A DNA stretch of 64,000 nt. Origin: Drosophila persimilis. Lineage: Eukaryota; Arthropoda; Insecta; Diptera; Drosophilidae. Position numbers and translations under genes: made by a program. Positions 1-11,699 of the stretch are shown piece by piece (position 1 is the first letter of the stretch; every line of letters begins with the position of its first letter). The DNA is taken from positions 1 through 64,000 of the forward strand of contig NW_020825589.1 of assembly GCF_003286085.1 (NCBI RefSeq), read 5' to 3'. The notes below the pieces were generated by a model. It saw only the letters and a list, made by a program, of their open reading frames with translations, ran no database searches and had not been told where the DNA came from.

Positions 1-1137
1 TAATCTACTCCAGTGACTTCAAAAGCTCGAGATCCTTCCAAACGTTCCTTAGGTAGGTCTCCCATGATGTGTTCAACCATGCGCGGCCTAGTCCTAAAGC
101 ATCTCACACATCTGCTGACGACCCTTGACACTGCCTTAACACCTCCAATGGGCCAATATTCCAGCCGAATTTTGTATAGCAAGGCGCGAGGTCCGGCATG
201 GAGGTTTCTTTCATGATAATATCTTATCAGCGCAAACGTAATGGAATGTCCCTTTGGCAGAATGAGCGGGTGCTGAGCGTCAAATCCTAGCGATGAGTTG
301 CCAAGACGACCTCCAACTCTAAGTAGTCCAGAATGATCGATGAACGGGTTGAGCGAACTAATAGAACTGGATTTCATGACTTGACCATTGCGCCGAATCT
401 CCTTTATGTCCATCCAGAAATTTGCCAGCTCAATGTGTCGAATTAGAAGATGCGTTCCTTGCCGAATATCAGAAACGGTGAGTCCTGGATGCCTAAGACG
501 ATGTATAAATTCATGCATGTAGGCGTATTCGCAAATTTGCATCCGGACGTGAGATTGGCATGTGGACACGTGATTAGCAATCCTCTCTTGCGAAGCTCCA
601 AAGTTGCTATGTTGTTAGTAGGAGATACAGGCCACTTATCCTTGGAGCATAGCAAAAAGGATGGGCCGTGAAACCATAGCTCTGACTGGATAAGATGATT
701 GGGAAGCGAGCCTCTCGAGAGAATATCAGCAGGATTTAAAGATGTGGGAACATAGCGCCATTCCATGGCTGCCGTCAACTCCTGAATTGATGCCACTCGA
801 TTTGCCACGAAAACTTGAAATTTAGCTGGCTCGTCCCTGATCTAAGATAATGCTGTTGACGAATCCGACCAGCAATAGAACCCATGTCCTTTACATTCTG
901 CATGATTTTCGCAAGCAAATGGGCTCCACTTAATTCCAGCTTAGGAATCGATATAGTCTTTAGCGGCGCCACTCGCGACTTTGAGCACAAAACGTGGCTC
1001 GAAGACTGGGCTTCCCTGGACACGACATACACGCAAGCGCCATATGCTTCTAAGCTGGCATCACAGAATCCGTGAACTTCTGTAGCCACACTATAACGAA
1101 GAACCAAGCGAGGAAATGAGATCCGAGAAATGCTTGC
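1..1137 (-). pseudogene. BEL-A1 RNase H and N-terminal integrase, broken
   Basis: C-terminal pol part of copy A1. RNase H begins near 1080 (motif VHGFCDASLEAYGACV) and includes the ADILSRG motif near 720; the zinc-binding and N-terminal integrase part fills 1-440 and runs off the window. In the family this polyprotein degrades the RNA strand during reverse transcription and inserts the cDNA. At least one frame change lies between about 800 and 900, where the equivalent segment of copy A2 reads in a different frame, so no complete product is possible. The catalytic integrase core is beyond the left edge. Confidence 0.8.
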
Positions 1138-3030
1138 CTAACTATTTCTCAAGTCCATCCAAGTTGAATGCAACGCTGAGGGTAGGCTTTCATCCCAATC
1201 CAAATTTTCTCTCCAAAGCTGCTGAAGGAAGATTTTGCACCTGACAATGACTGGATTTATCAATCCAAGAGGGTCGTAGAACCGCGCAATCGTAGATAAA
1301 ACCGACCGCTTTGATAGCTTTGAGTTTGTGTCCAGTGCGGACAAGGCAAAAAGCAGCTGATCCGAAGCGGGGTCCCACGCTAAGCCGAGAGTTTTGGCTA
1401 TGTCGCTTCCATCATTAAACTTTAGGAACTTCTCTATGTCATCTTCAGGGGTTCCCTCAAGTACTTCCTGCTGACTGGAGCACCATTTCCTAAGTCTAAA
1501 ATTACCACGGGACACTAAAGCTGATGTTTGGTGCATCTTGTCCATGACCTGTGCGACCGAATTACCGCCCGAAATAAGGTCATCCACGTAAAACTCCTGC
1601 CGCAAAGCAGCTGAGCCAAGAGGGTAGGATTCACCCTCGTCGATGGCCAGCTGGTGCATTGCGCGGACCGCTAAAAATGATGCAGCCCTCGTCCCGTATG
1701 TGACGGTGTCTAATGTGTAGACTTGAACCTCGGACTCGATGGACTCTCGCCATAGGATGCACTGATACAAATTGTCGGGTGGAGACACTCGTACGCAGCG
1801 GTACATTTTACAAATGTCCCCAGTGCGAGCGACTGGATATGTTCGAAAGCGAATCAATATGTTGAACAATGCAGGCTGAATAACAGGGTCTGTCATCATC
1901 ACATCATTTAGAGAATATCCAGTTGATGTAGCTGAGGATCCATTGAAAACGACACGGAGTTTTGTCGTCGTACTGTCCTCCTTTAGGACACAGTGATGAG
2001 GCAAGAAATACTTGCAGAGGCTACGGGAATCAGGGTTGACTTGGTGCATATGATGCAAATCAATGTACTCCCTCATAAAGGCGGAATACCGCTCCTTGAG
2101 TGTAGGATTACGCTCCAGTTTTCGCTCCAGACTGATGAACCGTCGATAAGCCTGAGCATAAAATTCTCCTAAACGATCAGTATTGTTATTTAGCGGCAGA
2201 CGAACTGCATACTCCCCGGATGGCAACCGTGAAAGGTGGCTTACGAAATGTGCTTCACAATCGTCTTCTTTGGTATTCAACCCAGCCTCCACACAATTCT
2301 CGACTTCCCAAAACATATGAAGAGTTTTATCCAACCTTGCTTCCATCTCAGCTATCGAATCTGGACAATTGTGCGTGGCCAAAAGCGCCGAGCTTGATAC
2401 CTTCTGTCCACCGCCAGATACGATCCACCCAAGCCGGGTCTTCTGCAGAAGAGGCAGTCCATCGGTAAGTTGGATTTACCCTACGCAGAGGAGATCATAA
2501 AAGACGCTCGCACCAATGAGAAGATCAACCCGTTGAGGATTGAAAAATGCAGGATCAGCGAGCTGAATGTTAGATGGAATACTTTATTGTCATACTTGGT
2601 TGAGAATCGGTAATTGTGGGGGCGATGAGAGCAGTAAGCGTAGTTGTGTAAGCAGAGGTGCGAGAATGCATACAAATGCTTATGGTGGATCCCTCAGTAG
2701 AAACGCTGGTATCGCCCAGCCCAGACACAAGTGCAGACGATTGAGTTCTCCTCAGCTGAAGCTCCTGGGCGAACCTGGACGTGACGAGATGCAGCTGCGA
2801 TCCTGAATCTAAGATGGCACGACAAGGAACTAAAACGCCAGACCGATTCTTCACGAGAACCACGGCTGTAGCCAGAAGCACGACATTAGAGTGAAGACCT
2901 TGGGCAGCAAGACAGGTAGACGAAGGTAGAGACGAGCTGCTAGCAGAATTTTGAGCAACGGAAAGAGTGTCCGGTTGAACGGCCAGATCGGGAGGAGTAA
3001 TACCTGGGCAGCCTTGTGTTGTGGGCTGTA
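1138..3030 (-). pseudogene. BEL-A1 protease and reverse transcriptase, broken
   Basis: Two open stretches. 2570-3030 carries the retropepsin-like protease with active-site DSG at about 2805. 1138-2382 is a 414-codon RT frame with the palm motif YVDD at about residues 265-268 and the BEL-typical segment RSVLSTIARFYDPLGL near its end. Between 2382 and 2570 the frame is interrupted, so protease and RT are no longer joined as in copy A2 (55639-56870). A1 keeps 16 bases in the RT fingers/palm that A2 has lost near 56850, so the two copies carry different lesions. Confidence 0.85.
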
Positions 3031-4050
3031 TACTATCGAAATGCAACAAACTATGATGCCTACCGCCGCATACTCCACATTTTCCACTATTGCATGCGCG
3101 GGTCCGGTGCCCTGGTTTTAGGCAATTGAAGCATAGGGAAAGCTTCTTCACTTCTTTGTGGCGCAGCAACGGTGAGAGATTTCCGAATATCTTGCACGAG
3201 TATATTCCATGGCCCGCTGAGTGGCAAAAGACGCATACAGACGGGTCGGCGGAAGAGTTGGAAGCTACAAACGTTCATGATGACCATGAATCCTGAAATC
3301 TCCTCGGCAGTTCCCAATGTCTGCAACGCTCGCATGTGTAAATTGACTGCATCCGAAAACTCCCGAAGCCTTTTAGCAGAAGGCGAGTCTACCCTCTTTA
3401 GCACAAGAATCTTCTTGATGTGTGCCTGGAAAACAAGTCTTTTTTTATTAAAGCGTTTATTAAGTATATCCAGAGCCGCACGATAATTGGCACTGGAGAG
3501 CTCCAACGATCGAACCGAATTCAAAGCCGCATCAGCGAGGCAAGAGCGAAGGTGCTGGAATTTCTCGATGTCACTGAGATCCGCATCCGCTTCAATCACC
3601 GATTTGAACATTGCCATAAAATCCGAGAACTCGACGTATCCACCAGAAAACTAAGGCACCTTCAGCTCAGGAAGTCGCTGCTTGTGAGCCATGATGATGG
3701 TACTATGTCCGGAATGGCTTGGCAGAGTCGTAGGATGGGCAGCGCCGTGTGACTGGCTTACTTCAACAGCAGCCTGCAACTCAGCTTTCAACGATATGAA
3801 AAGAGTATCGAAGATTTTGCGCAGCTCACTCATTATGGGCCTTATTAAATTCCTCTCGAATTTCTGCCAACATATCAAGGCGCACCTCGACTTCCGCGGC
3901 GGTCAGCTTATCGATTTTATTCCCCGCGAAGGATTCGCCAAGCCTCTTCAACCGATCATATAATGACTGACTTTTGGGCTTATACAGACTCACTCTGGAA
4001 TCAGCCACCACAATATTTCCGACCGCGCCTGTATTCGGATCGTTGTCCAT
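3030..4050 (-). pseudogene. BEL-A1 gag, broken
   Basis: Start chosen at the ATG at 4050-4048, which matches the gag start of copy A2 (MDNDPNTGA). The N-terminal part (4050-3826) ends in a frame break; the capsid-like middle (3617-3087, including LRSCLADAALNSVRSLEL) and the nucleocapsid part (3170-3030) follow in other frames. Three zinc-knuckle-like motifs are expected in the family; CFNCLKPGHRTRAC and CGVCGGRHH are visible here. Gag forms the virus-like particle in which BEL elements reverse-transcribe. Several indels make it non-functional. Confidence 0.8.
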
Positions 4051-4367
4051 GTTAACCGTTGTGCAATTCGACACAACTACGGAAAATGAAATACCGCTTA
4101 AGCGACGATGTATAGACGCGAGAGCGAGAATGCAAGACACGAAAAGTCAAGAACCGCGGCTGCAGCTGCGCAGAGAATGAGAGATTCGACGCTTAAAGTA
4201 CCGGAATTTGTCTATAAATATTCCAGCCGCACTCTCACTGAATTGGCACCTTAAACTGTTTTTCAACGCGCACCCAAATGTATTTGTTGGTAGTTAAACT
4301 ACCCAACAACAAAATATTGTATAATTAATAAGTGTTTTAACGGAACGCGATTAAGCAATGGTTTTAT

Positions 4368-4386
4368 ATCACGTCGGGGGTCACCA
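4368..4386 (-). promoter_or_regulatory. BEL-A1 primer-binding site
   Basis: Reverse complement of the TGGTGACCCCGACGTGAT block that follows the 5' LTR in all BEL copies here, one base away from the LTR end. This copy has one extra G in the run (19 instead of 18 nt). It should pair with the 3' end of a host tRNA to start minus-strand cDNA; I did not identify the tRNA. Confidence 0.7.
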
Positions 4387-4387
4387 A

Positions 4388-4728
4388 TGTTTGAGATGCC
4401 AAGCTTTTTTGGCACCTATGTGTTTAATCTTGGTGGCTTAGCGGAAGCCGATTGCTTGCTATTGCCAGATAAAATTTATGCGAGATCGATATGCAACCAA
4501 TGCGCAGAGGGGTTAGCATAGAACTAAACTATAGACGACGGCGTTAGATCAAAGTGATTGCCGAAGTGGCGGCAGCAGATCAAAGTAGTTGCCGAAGTGG
4601 CGGCGGCCTTTAGCGGGAGAGCGCAGCAGCTCTGCAGAACGTCAACGTTTGACAACATAGGCGGCTCTCTCTGCTCATAGAATAATAATGTTAAAGTTAC
4701 GGTTATTCTTCAGCGGCTGGCCCGAACA
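4388..4728 (-). repeat. BEL-A1 5' LTR
   Basis: Matches the BEL-A2 LTRs end to end (TGTTCGGGCC... to ...CATCTCAAACA) on the minus strand. It is 341 bp because it lacks an AT-rich block of about 45 bp near its 3' end that both A2 LTRs keep. It retains the 46-bp block that the A2 5' LTR has lost. Confidence 0.85.
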
Positions 4729-5202
4729 GTTATAGTAAGTAAACTAAATCTGGAAACTAGCGCAGAAAATAAGACAATCTTTAAAAACGCTCTGAAAAAT
4801 GCCACCAGACATACCATAGAAGATGCTCTACCCAATAGGCTGTTCATCATTTTAGCAAAGAAAGACATTTCTACTATAGCTAAATTAGAAAAATCAGCTC
4901 AAGAGTTACGAATCTACGAAAATTTCGTAAATGATAACAAGAATCACGATTACTCAAGAAACGGAAATAACAATCGTAGGAATGTTGGAACTTATTACCC
5001 TCGCTATAGTAGTAACGATTATAACAATCAAAACCCAAGGACTTCCAAAAATAATCATGGATCGAATCGAAATAATTCAGGAAATAATGCCGTAAATAAT
5101 AAAGGATTATTTAACGAATTTAGAAATTCCTTAAACCAGGGCGGCAGGAATGTGCCTCGGAAGAAATCGAGGAAGGCCATATATAGAAATAATAGTAAAT
5201 AA
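4729..5202 (+). pseudogene. Errantivirus gag C-terminal part
   Basis: Open in one frame from about 4750 to the TAA at 5200-5202. The translation is helix-prone, then rich in Asn, Arg and Tyr with no zinc knuckle, as in gypsy-group gag proteins of flies. It overlaps the protease frame, as usual for gag-pol overlaps. The N-terminal part is missing because BEL-A1 sits there. Confidence 0.6.
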
Positions 5203-5579
5203 TAAAAAATTAAGAGGTATCGCGGACTCGGGATCGTCAATAAATATAATAAAAGAAAACTATGCAGATTCCAAAGTCGATAGCGACAACCTCACCGTCC
5301 ATACCATCAAAGGACCCGTCCGTCTGACTCAGAGCATTACACGTAATGCAACCAAAAACTGTCCGACAAAACAAAAAATTTTATATTCATAATTTTTCTG
5401 AAAATTATGATATACTCTTAGGCAGAGAATATTTGATGGCCAGCAAAGCCGTCATCGATTACCGAAATGAAACGGTAACGTTAGGAGAAAGGTCATACCC
5501 AATCATCCAAAGTGGAGAAGCAATTGCGACGGCAAGACCGCACACAAAGGTGATAAGCCATCTTCAAAGGAAGATATAA
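5150..5579 (+). pseudogene. Errantivirus protease
   Basis: Retropepsin-like aspartic protease in two overlapping frames. The first (5150-5392) has the active-site region GIADSGSSINII; the second (5346-5579) has the C-terminal ILLGREYL motif typical of gypsy-group proteases. One indel near 5350-5390 splits it. In the family it processes gag and pol. It overlaps gag upstream and leads into RT. Confidence 0.75.
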
Positions 5580-5619
5580 CTACACCTAAGTGCCTTGACC
5601 CATCACCTGAAGGAGAGCA

Positions 5620-6367
5620 ATACTTCGCTTCCGCGTTAGAGAATGAATTAAGGGAATGCAACCAGCTAAGGTTGGAACATTTAAATGACGAAGAAAAGGA
5701 GAAACTAAAGAGTTCTCTATGAATTTAAGGATGTGCAGTATAAAGAAGGTGACATTTTGACCTTCACTAGTACTATAAAGCACGAAATTAAAACGCATTA
5801 CGAAGATCCTGTATATCGTCGACCATATAAATATGCTCAAATACACGATCAAGAAGTGACTCAATAAATCAAAGATATGATTAGACAGGGAATCATTCGT
5901 AAGTCGAATTCTCCCTATTGTGCACCCATTGCTATGATACCAAAGAAAATAGATGCTTCAGGAAAGCAGAAATATCGTATGGTAGTAGATTATAGAAGTC
6001 TAAGCGAGGTGACAATCAAGGACAAATTTCCTACACCCAGAATGGACGAAATCCTAGATAAACTAGGTAGATGCCAATATTTTACAACAATCGATTTAGC
6101 TAAGGGATTCCATCAAATTCCTATGGAACCTAGCTCAATCCCAAAAACAGCTTTCTCCACAAAGCATGGTCATTACGAGTTCACTCGTATGCCTTTTGGG
6201 CTAACCACTGCCCCCGCCTCATTTCAAAGATGCATGAACAATCTGTTAGAAGATTTAATTTTCAAAGATTGCCTTGTGTATCTAGACGACATCATTATCT
6301 ATTCCACATCATTGGAAGAACATTTGTTGTCTCTTAAAAGGGTCTTTGGAAAGTTGAGAACCATGTA
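5620..6367 (+). pseudogene. Errantivirus reverse transcriptase, truncated
   Basis: The N-terminal part carries stops at about 5720 and 5864; the main open piece is 5877-6368. Visible motifs are [33 protein letters not shown] and the catalytic YLDD at about 6280. The frame then breaks: a deletion of roughly 660 bp (by comparison with 43700-44365) removes the rest of RT and all of RNase H. Confidence 0.85.
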
Positions 6368-7303
6368 GCCGATGCGCTATCAAGAGTAAAGATTAACGAA
6401 AACCTACTCGGGGAAACCATTAATAGTGATTGTGCAACAGTCCATAGCGCGCAAGAAGATAATATTAATTATATTCCACTTACAGAGCGACCAATCAATT
6501 ACTATAATAGGCAAATAGAACTGATTAAAGGTAATGAGGATAAGGCAGAAACATCCCACTATTTCCACAAGATACTGATAAAAATCACATATACTGAAAT
6601 GACAGAGTCATTAGCTAAAGATATAATAAAGGAATATGTGTGTACCAAAAAGAGTGCACTATATTTCCATAATGAAGTAGACTTCCCACTGTTCCAAAGG
6701 GCATTCCTGGGGATAATCAGTCCAAATCACTTCACTAAACTGATTAAATCCAGTACCAAACTCATAGATATTCCGAACTACTCCGAATTCAATGAACAAA
6801 TATTGAAGAATCATAAAGAACTACTACACACAGGCATCGAAAAGACCACTAATTGGTTTAAAGGAAAATTCTACTACCCCGATTATCAAAAGTTAATCCA
6901 AAATATTATCAATGAATGTCCTACGGGCAACGTTGCTAAAACAGAGAATCGTAACACCAATCTAACCTTCGAAATCACCGCTGAAATACAAAATATCAGA
7001 GAAAAGTATGTCATGGATTTCTATTTGGTAGGCAATCAACAATTCCTATCATACATTGATGTATATTCTAAATTCGCTACCCTTGTAGAAGTTGAGAGTC
7101 GTGACTGGTTAGAAACAAAGAGAGCCATCATAAAAGTCTTTAACGAAATGGGCAAGCCACAGGGAATTAAAGCCGACAAAGATTCAGCCTTTATGTGCAC
7201 AGCATTGCAAGCATGTTTGAATGCAGAAAATGTGAAAATCGAAATCACTACCAGTAAAAACGGAGTTTCTGATGTAGAACGGCTACATAAAACGATCAAT
7301 GAA
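6368..7303 (+). pseudogene. Errantivirus integrase, C-terminally interrupted
   Basis: After the deletion point the sequence resumes at ADALSRV (end of RNase H) and continues through the integrase zinc region to the DDE core. The main open frame is 6599-7309, 236 codons; its final codons are already LoaA. Core residues are in YVMDFYLV, in IKADKDSAF and the Glu of DVERLHKTINE. The frame ends because the LoaA tail starts at 7304. It retains CPTGNV, absent from the array copies. Confidence 0.8.
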
Positions 7304-7322
7304 GGTTAGGTTAGGTTAGGTT
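7304..7322 (-). repeat. LoaA 3' tail, AACCT-type microsatellite
   Basis: GGTTA-type units on the plus strand (AACCT on the element strand), directly joined to errantivirus integrase sequence. LINEs of this kind often end in short tandem repeats instead of poly(A). LoaB-1 ends in the same motif. Confidence 0.85.
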
Positions 7323-7414
7323 GACCCGGACGGCCCTCAGAGAGGGGCCCCACATAGGCCAGTATGGCCCTTAGTTGTCCGGATAGGGGGTGGTATGAAC
7401 CGTCGCGGCAGTGT

Positions 7415-8047
7415 TTAGGGGGTTTTGAAGTCCTCGAGGATCGAGGTATTTTTCGCATAGGCTAGTAGTTGCTGTGGCGTCCTCTTGAAGGCATATTCAA
7501 GTGATGCCAGCACTGGCGAAACCAAGTACTTCCTCCTTGCCCTTAAGAGAGCAGGACAGTTGCAGATGAGATGTTCTAGGGTTTCGGTTGCCCCAGGTTC
7601 GTCACATTTCCTACAACTGTCTCTGTTTGTGATTCCTAGCTTTGTTGCATGCGCCGCAGCCAGGCAAAGGCCCGTTAATATTCCCACTAATAATCTGCAG
7701 TCCTTCCGTGGTAGGTGCAGCAGGTAGTGGCTGATTTTGTCATTGCGGTCCTTGCACATGATTTTCGAGGTTCTGCAGGCGGTGGTAGTCCTCCACCTAC
7801 TTTCGGTTTGTGATCCGGCTTGCTTTTCTAGATCGATTTGCAGCGTTCTAAGGGAGACAGGCACGTTATCGGTTCTCGTATTCGCCAGCCCGACGCCTTC
7901 CTTATCTAGTACGTCCGCCGTCTCGTTTCCTTCGATGCCCTGGTGGCTGGGAATCCAGTAGATCCGCACTGACTTTGTCGTGCTTAGGGTATCTAGTGCC
8001 TCCCTGCTCGCCAAGACATTTCTGGAACTGACTGCGGACGACTGCAT
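7415..8047 (-). pseudogene. LoaA RNase H and C-terminal zinc region
   Basis: Open 210 codons. It begins inside RNase H (ALDTLSTTKSVRIYWIPSHQ, then GIEGNETAD, holding the late RNase H acidic/His motifs). The C-terminal half has a CCHC-type motif (CRKCDEPGATETLEHLIC) as in I/Loa/R1-group LINEs. The upstream RNase H start and the RT thumb are deleted, so this domain is cut off from the rest of ORF2. Confidence 0.75.
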
Positions 8048-8049
8048 GG

Positions 8050-8430
8050 ATCTTATCGCCGCTTGGCTGTCGACGAATAGGTTGACCGCATCTTGTACTT
8101 GTCCATATCGGTACCTTGTACCTCTTGGTAAAGAGGATGAGGTCCGTCTTGTCCGCGTTGATACTGAGTCCTACTTCTTCCGCCCACTCGCGTATCTCCC
8201 TGAGTGTTCGTTTCATTAGTGAGCTGAGGGTCGATGGGCAAACACCCGTAATAAGTATGCTTATGTTGTCCGCATAAGCTGTTATTATTGGGGCCTTCCT
8301 TTCGTATCTCTTGAGGTCGTCGACCACAGTACGGGCGACAGGACTCCACCCTGGGGTGTGCCTCTGTGTGCCTCTGTGTGCCTCTGTGTGCCTCTTTCAC
8401 CATGGAAGCGGTGCCCCACTCTGATTGCAC
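8050..8430 (-). pseudogene. LoaA RT palm fragment, frameshifted
   Basis: Continuation of the ORF2 RT in shifted frames. Around 8270 the element strand encodes TAYADNISIL, the palm C motif with the usual second Asp changed to Asn. It is followed by the I-group sequence NADKTDLILFTKRYKVP. A deletion then joins it to RNase H. The RGTPQGGV-type motif lies near 8350 and is disturbed by a 10-bp repeat expansion. Confidence 0.7.
8356..8395. repeat. Four tandem copies of a 10-bp unit
   Basis: GTGTGCCTCT repeated four times without interruption. On the element strand one unit encodes the start of the conserved RT motif RGTPQGG; LoaB copies have it once. Three extra units add 30 bp, a multiple of three. 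Confidence 0.9.
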
Positions 8431-8457
8431 CCGTCTGCAACCTAGGAGGTTCCTTAT

Positions 8458-10188
8458 TCACAGGTTGATTGCTGGGTGTGTATTAGTTGCTACGAGGCAA
8501 TTTGTTATTGCTTCCGTAGCCACGTTGTTGAATGCTCCGGAGATGTCCACGAATACTCCCATTGCATACTTTTTATTGTGAAGGGCTTTCTCAATGGTAG
8601 CTAGCAGCTTTTCTAGTGTTTTTAATATAAAGGAGGTAAGGCTTATCGGTCTATAGTCCTTGGGACTCGCATGGCTGCACTTTCCTGCCTTTGGGAGGAA
8701 GACAACTCTCGAGGTTCTCCATTGGATAGGTATATAGGCAGTACATATACAAGCTGTGAATATTGCGGAGAGCCATGGGGTAATCGCCTCTTTGGTCACC
8801 TGCATCATGGCTGGGAATATCCCGTCAAGTCCTGGTGCTTTTGTGCCCACAAAGGAGTCTATTGCCCAGTGGATTCGCTTGGTGGTTAACAGATCTGTTG
8901 GGGGGTGTTGTTCCTCGGTTGCTAGGTCCTGGTGCTCTTTGGCATCAGCGACCTCGGTGCAACCAGGGAAATGTTCCTCCATTAGTGCTGTTAGGGCTTC
9001 GTCACTGCCCTCTGTCCACTGTCCGTCATCTAGCTTTAATTGGCTTTGTATGGTAGGCTGCTTAGAGAGCAGCTTCCGAAGCCGTGCGTTTTCTGGTACT
9101 TTCTCGATGTTGGAGCAGAAGGTCATCCACGAGTTCCGTTGTGCTTTACGTATTTCCTTCTTGTAGCTCCTGAGTAGGAGTCTGTATTCCTCATAGACGA
9201 TCCCTTCGTTCGCTTGCTTGGCGATCTTAAAGAATTCCGTGAGGTTGTCCCTTTGAAGAGAGAGATCCCGGCTCCACCAGAGTGGCTTGGACCTCTTCTT
9301 CGTCCTCGAGGGTTTGCACGATGTGTGGTAGGCGTCCAGTAACGCGTTGGATAGGGTCTCTAAAAACTTCTCTATGTCCTCCGCGGATTTCACTGTGCCC
9401 GGACTCGCGAGCTTCGAAGTAACTGTCTTTTTAAACATTTCCCAGTTTGTATTCCGGGGGTTTCTGTAGACTATGACCTTCGAAGAATGTTTGAAGTCGC
9501 ACTTAAACTGAATGTACTTGTGATCTGAGAAGGAGGGTCTTTCAAGGACCCTCCAGCTAGATACCGTAGTACTGTTTCCCGTTGCAAGTGTTAGGTCTAG
9601 CACGTTGGATGAGGTCGGACCTACGAAGGTGTGCTCATTCCCGACGTTTGCTATATATAGATTAGTTGCTAGTATAAAGTCTAAGAGTGACTCACCTCTA
9701 TCATTGATGTCGGTGCTTCCCCACACATTGTGGTGGGCATTGGCATCCGTCCCGATGACGAGTTGATAGTTTTTGGTGCCGGTTTCTGTCACCAGGCTCC
9801 TGAGTTCGTCGGGTGGTGCGGGTCTGTCGTGAGCCATATAGCAGGAAGTCACCAGAAGGCGCTTTTCCTCACTTTTCAGCATCACAACCGTCAGGTCATC
9901 CGTGCTGTAATGAGACATAAGGTAAACATGGATTCCCTTTAGTACGAGTACGACGGTTCTGTTCCTGCTTACCGATGTTGTGTAGAACAGGTTGTGGTTT
10001 GAGGACTTTAGTCCGGCCACTGAATTGCCTGTCGCAATCCAGGGCTCCTGGACTAGAGTTATGGCGGCGAGCCCTTGCTCCATGGCGATGAGGAGCTCCG
10101 CCGACGCTACCTTGCTTTTATGCAAGTTGAGCTGCAGCACACTCAGCATGGGTGGCTGGCTCACTTGCATCCGACTGGTTGACAACAA
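8458..10188 (-). pseudogene. LoaA ORF2, endonuclease and N-terminal RT
   Basis: 576 codons open. Residues about 15-230 are an AP-endonuclease-like domain: LQLNLHKSK (Asn), LVQEPW (Glu), GTDANAHHNVWGS (Asp/Asn) and SFSDHKY (terminal Asp-His). RT follows with KAPGLDGIFP, VVFLPKAGKCS, DYRPISLTSFILKTLEKLL and the palm A motif FVDISGAFNN. The frame stops before the Asp-Asp motif, which lies downstream in other frames. The start ATG overlaps the end of ORF1 by 71 nt. In the family this protein nicks target DNA and primes reverse transcription there. Internal sequence between RT finger motifs is also shortened compared with LoaB. Confidence 0.85.
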
Positions 10189-11551
10189 ACTTCAGGTCAC
10201 CGTCTTCCTCGTCTTCGTCCTCAAGCGCAAGACCCTGGGCGGCCTCCACGATGGACTCGAGACCTAAGTCCTTTTCCACCTCGCCTACCTGCAGGGTATG
10301 CGCGTCCTTGTCCTCAGGGTGGCGCTTTTTGAGGCGCAGGTAGACGCTACCCATGCCCCCGCCATCTTCCGGAACTTGGGATACAGCAGGTCCTCTGCCT
10401 CCTTGTTTATTTGGAGGATCACACATTAGCCCCCCTCGTTGGGTAGTGGGTTACCAATGTGTAGGATCCTCCAGTCGGTCGTTGGCACGTCCGCGTTTTG
10501 CCGCTGAAGGAGCTTCAGCGCTCGGTCCCCCTGGATTGTGATGGGGAAGAGTACCTTCGCCTTAGGCTTGGAGGGATAAGCTCCCGGTCCACAACCTCCA
10601 GCTTGGACCCCTCCCACATCGCCTCCAGTTGGCAGACCGTACGTATCCAAACCTTAGGGTTGGATCGTCGTTGCACATTAGGATCTTAACCCCATTTAGC
10701 CACCCAGCACCATCGAACGTGGACGCGGGGTCTTCCTCCATGTGTGCAAACAGTGCGTCGACGAGATGCGCGTGCACAAGCTTCCACTGTGCCGCTGACA
10801 TCTTGCCGTTTTCCTCGCTCCGGTCGATGAGTGCGATGATCAAATGTCGTTTGGTCACATCGCTGACCTTCGCTTTCGGTTTCGATGGCTTCTTGGCCAC
10901 TTTCGGTGGAGGGGCTGCACTCTTGGGCCCGCGTTGCCGCTTGCTCCAGAGTGTCTTTAATGGCACTCTCAGTCGAGCGTTGCCTCTTGGTGGCCATAAT
11001 CTCCTCCACCTTATTGGCATATTCGCCATTCGACGCCCTCATCTGTGGCATCTGTGCGTAATGTAGTCGGCCCTCCTCTACTCTCTGCTCGGCCCAGGCT
11101 AGCTTGACCTTCTCCTCCTGGGAGATATCTGCTTTACCTTGCAGCCGGCTTTTGATATTGAGGGCCGCTTTGTATTGTGCTTTGGCCTTCATCCCCTCCT
11201 TGGAACGCTTCGGCCCTTCCCTACGCAGGGAGCTGGTGCCTGGTTCCGGCGAGCGGAGAAGGCACTCTTCCTCCGTCCTGCTCAGAGAGAGTACGCTCTC
11301 CAGATCCGTGTCTGTGTCGACTACGGCATCTGTGCATCTCCGCAGGCTGCGGAGTGAGTTGTTTTTGTTGTTGTTGATGTGGCAGTAGCTTTACAACTGA
11401 CTTGGCCTGCTCCCGCCAAGTCTGAGGTGTGACCGCTGGCGACAGGCAGAGAGGATTGCTTCTCCCCGTGCCCGCCGATGGTAGCAGTCACGCTTCCCAC
11501 CGACGTTTGGGTTGACATCCCAACCCGTGCTTTATCCATCTTCGCCTCCAT
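10118..11551 (-). pseudogene. LoaA ORF1, broken
   Basis: Pieces in different frames: an N-terminal Ser/Thr-rich part (11551-11321), a helix-prone charged segment (11192-10865), a domain resembling the DUF4780-type region of LoaB ORF1 (11029-10690), a further domain piece (10650-10426) and a C-terminal acidic tail (10426-10118). ORF1 proteins of these LINEs bind element RNA. Two or more frameshifts prevent a single product. The match to LoaB ORF1 is by gene position and by motifs such as IALIDRSEENGKM versus IGVLDRGSKDEQI, so it is weak outside the core. Confidence 0.65.
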
Positions 11552-11699
11552 ATTTGGCCCGAGGGTCCATACTGGTTAATATTTTTCGAGGGGACCACCC
11601 CCTAGCGTTTTAGGCCTGACCGACAGGCACCTCTAGGCATGGCCCTGGTTCGGCTCCCCCGACTTTGAATCGGAAGACGCCGGACCATAGCCCTAGCTA

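Larger units (their letters stand above)
1..4728 (-). mobile_element. BEL/Pao retrotransposon copy A1 (BEL-A), 5' LTR through integrase N-part
   Basis: Minus-strand LTR retrotransposon. Reading leftward it has a 5' LTR (4388-4728), a primer-binding site, a leader of about 320 bp (4051-4367) with no gene, gag, protease, RT, RNase H and the start of integrase. Gene order and motifs (three Cys/His knuckles, DSG protease, YVDD reverse transcriptase) are those of the BEL/Pao group. It is the same family as the full copy at 53675-60035; base 1 here corresponds to about 58711 there, so integrase end and 3' LTR lie outside the window. Frames are broken several times. It is inserted in errantivirus gag sequence that resumes at 4729. 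Confidence 0.9.
4729..7303 (+). mobile_element. Errantivirus-like (gypsy group) fragment G1
   Basis: Plus-strand gypsy-group LTR element remnant: end of gag, protease, RT, and integrase up to its catalytic Glu region. It belongs to the same family as the pol segments at 43610, 48941 and 60703 (long near-identical stretches), and resembles the 17.6/297/tom type of env-bearing Drosophila elements; that sub-group call is a family-level impression. Left end is cut by BEL-A1, right end by LoaA. A deletion at about 6358 removes RT thumb and RNase H. It keeps about 30 bp in the integrase zinc-binding region that the other copies lack. Confidence 0.85.

Noticed and set aside
5150-5202. Frameshift site between errantivirus gag and protease
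   Set aside because: The overlap phase in this copy is +1 and the region is decayed. The A-rich stretch near 5204 gives no convincing slippery site in phase.
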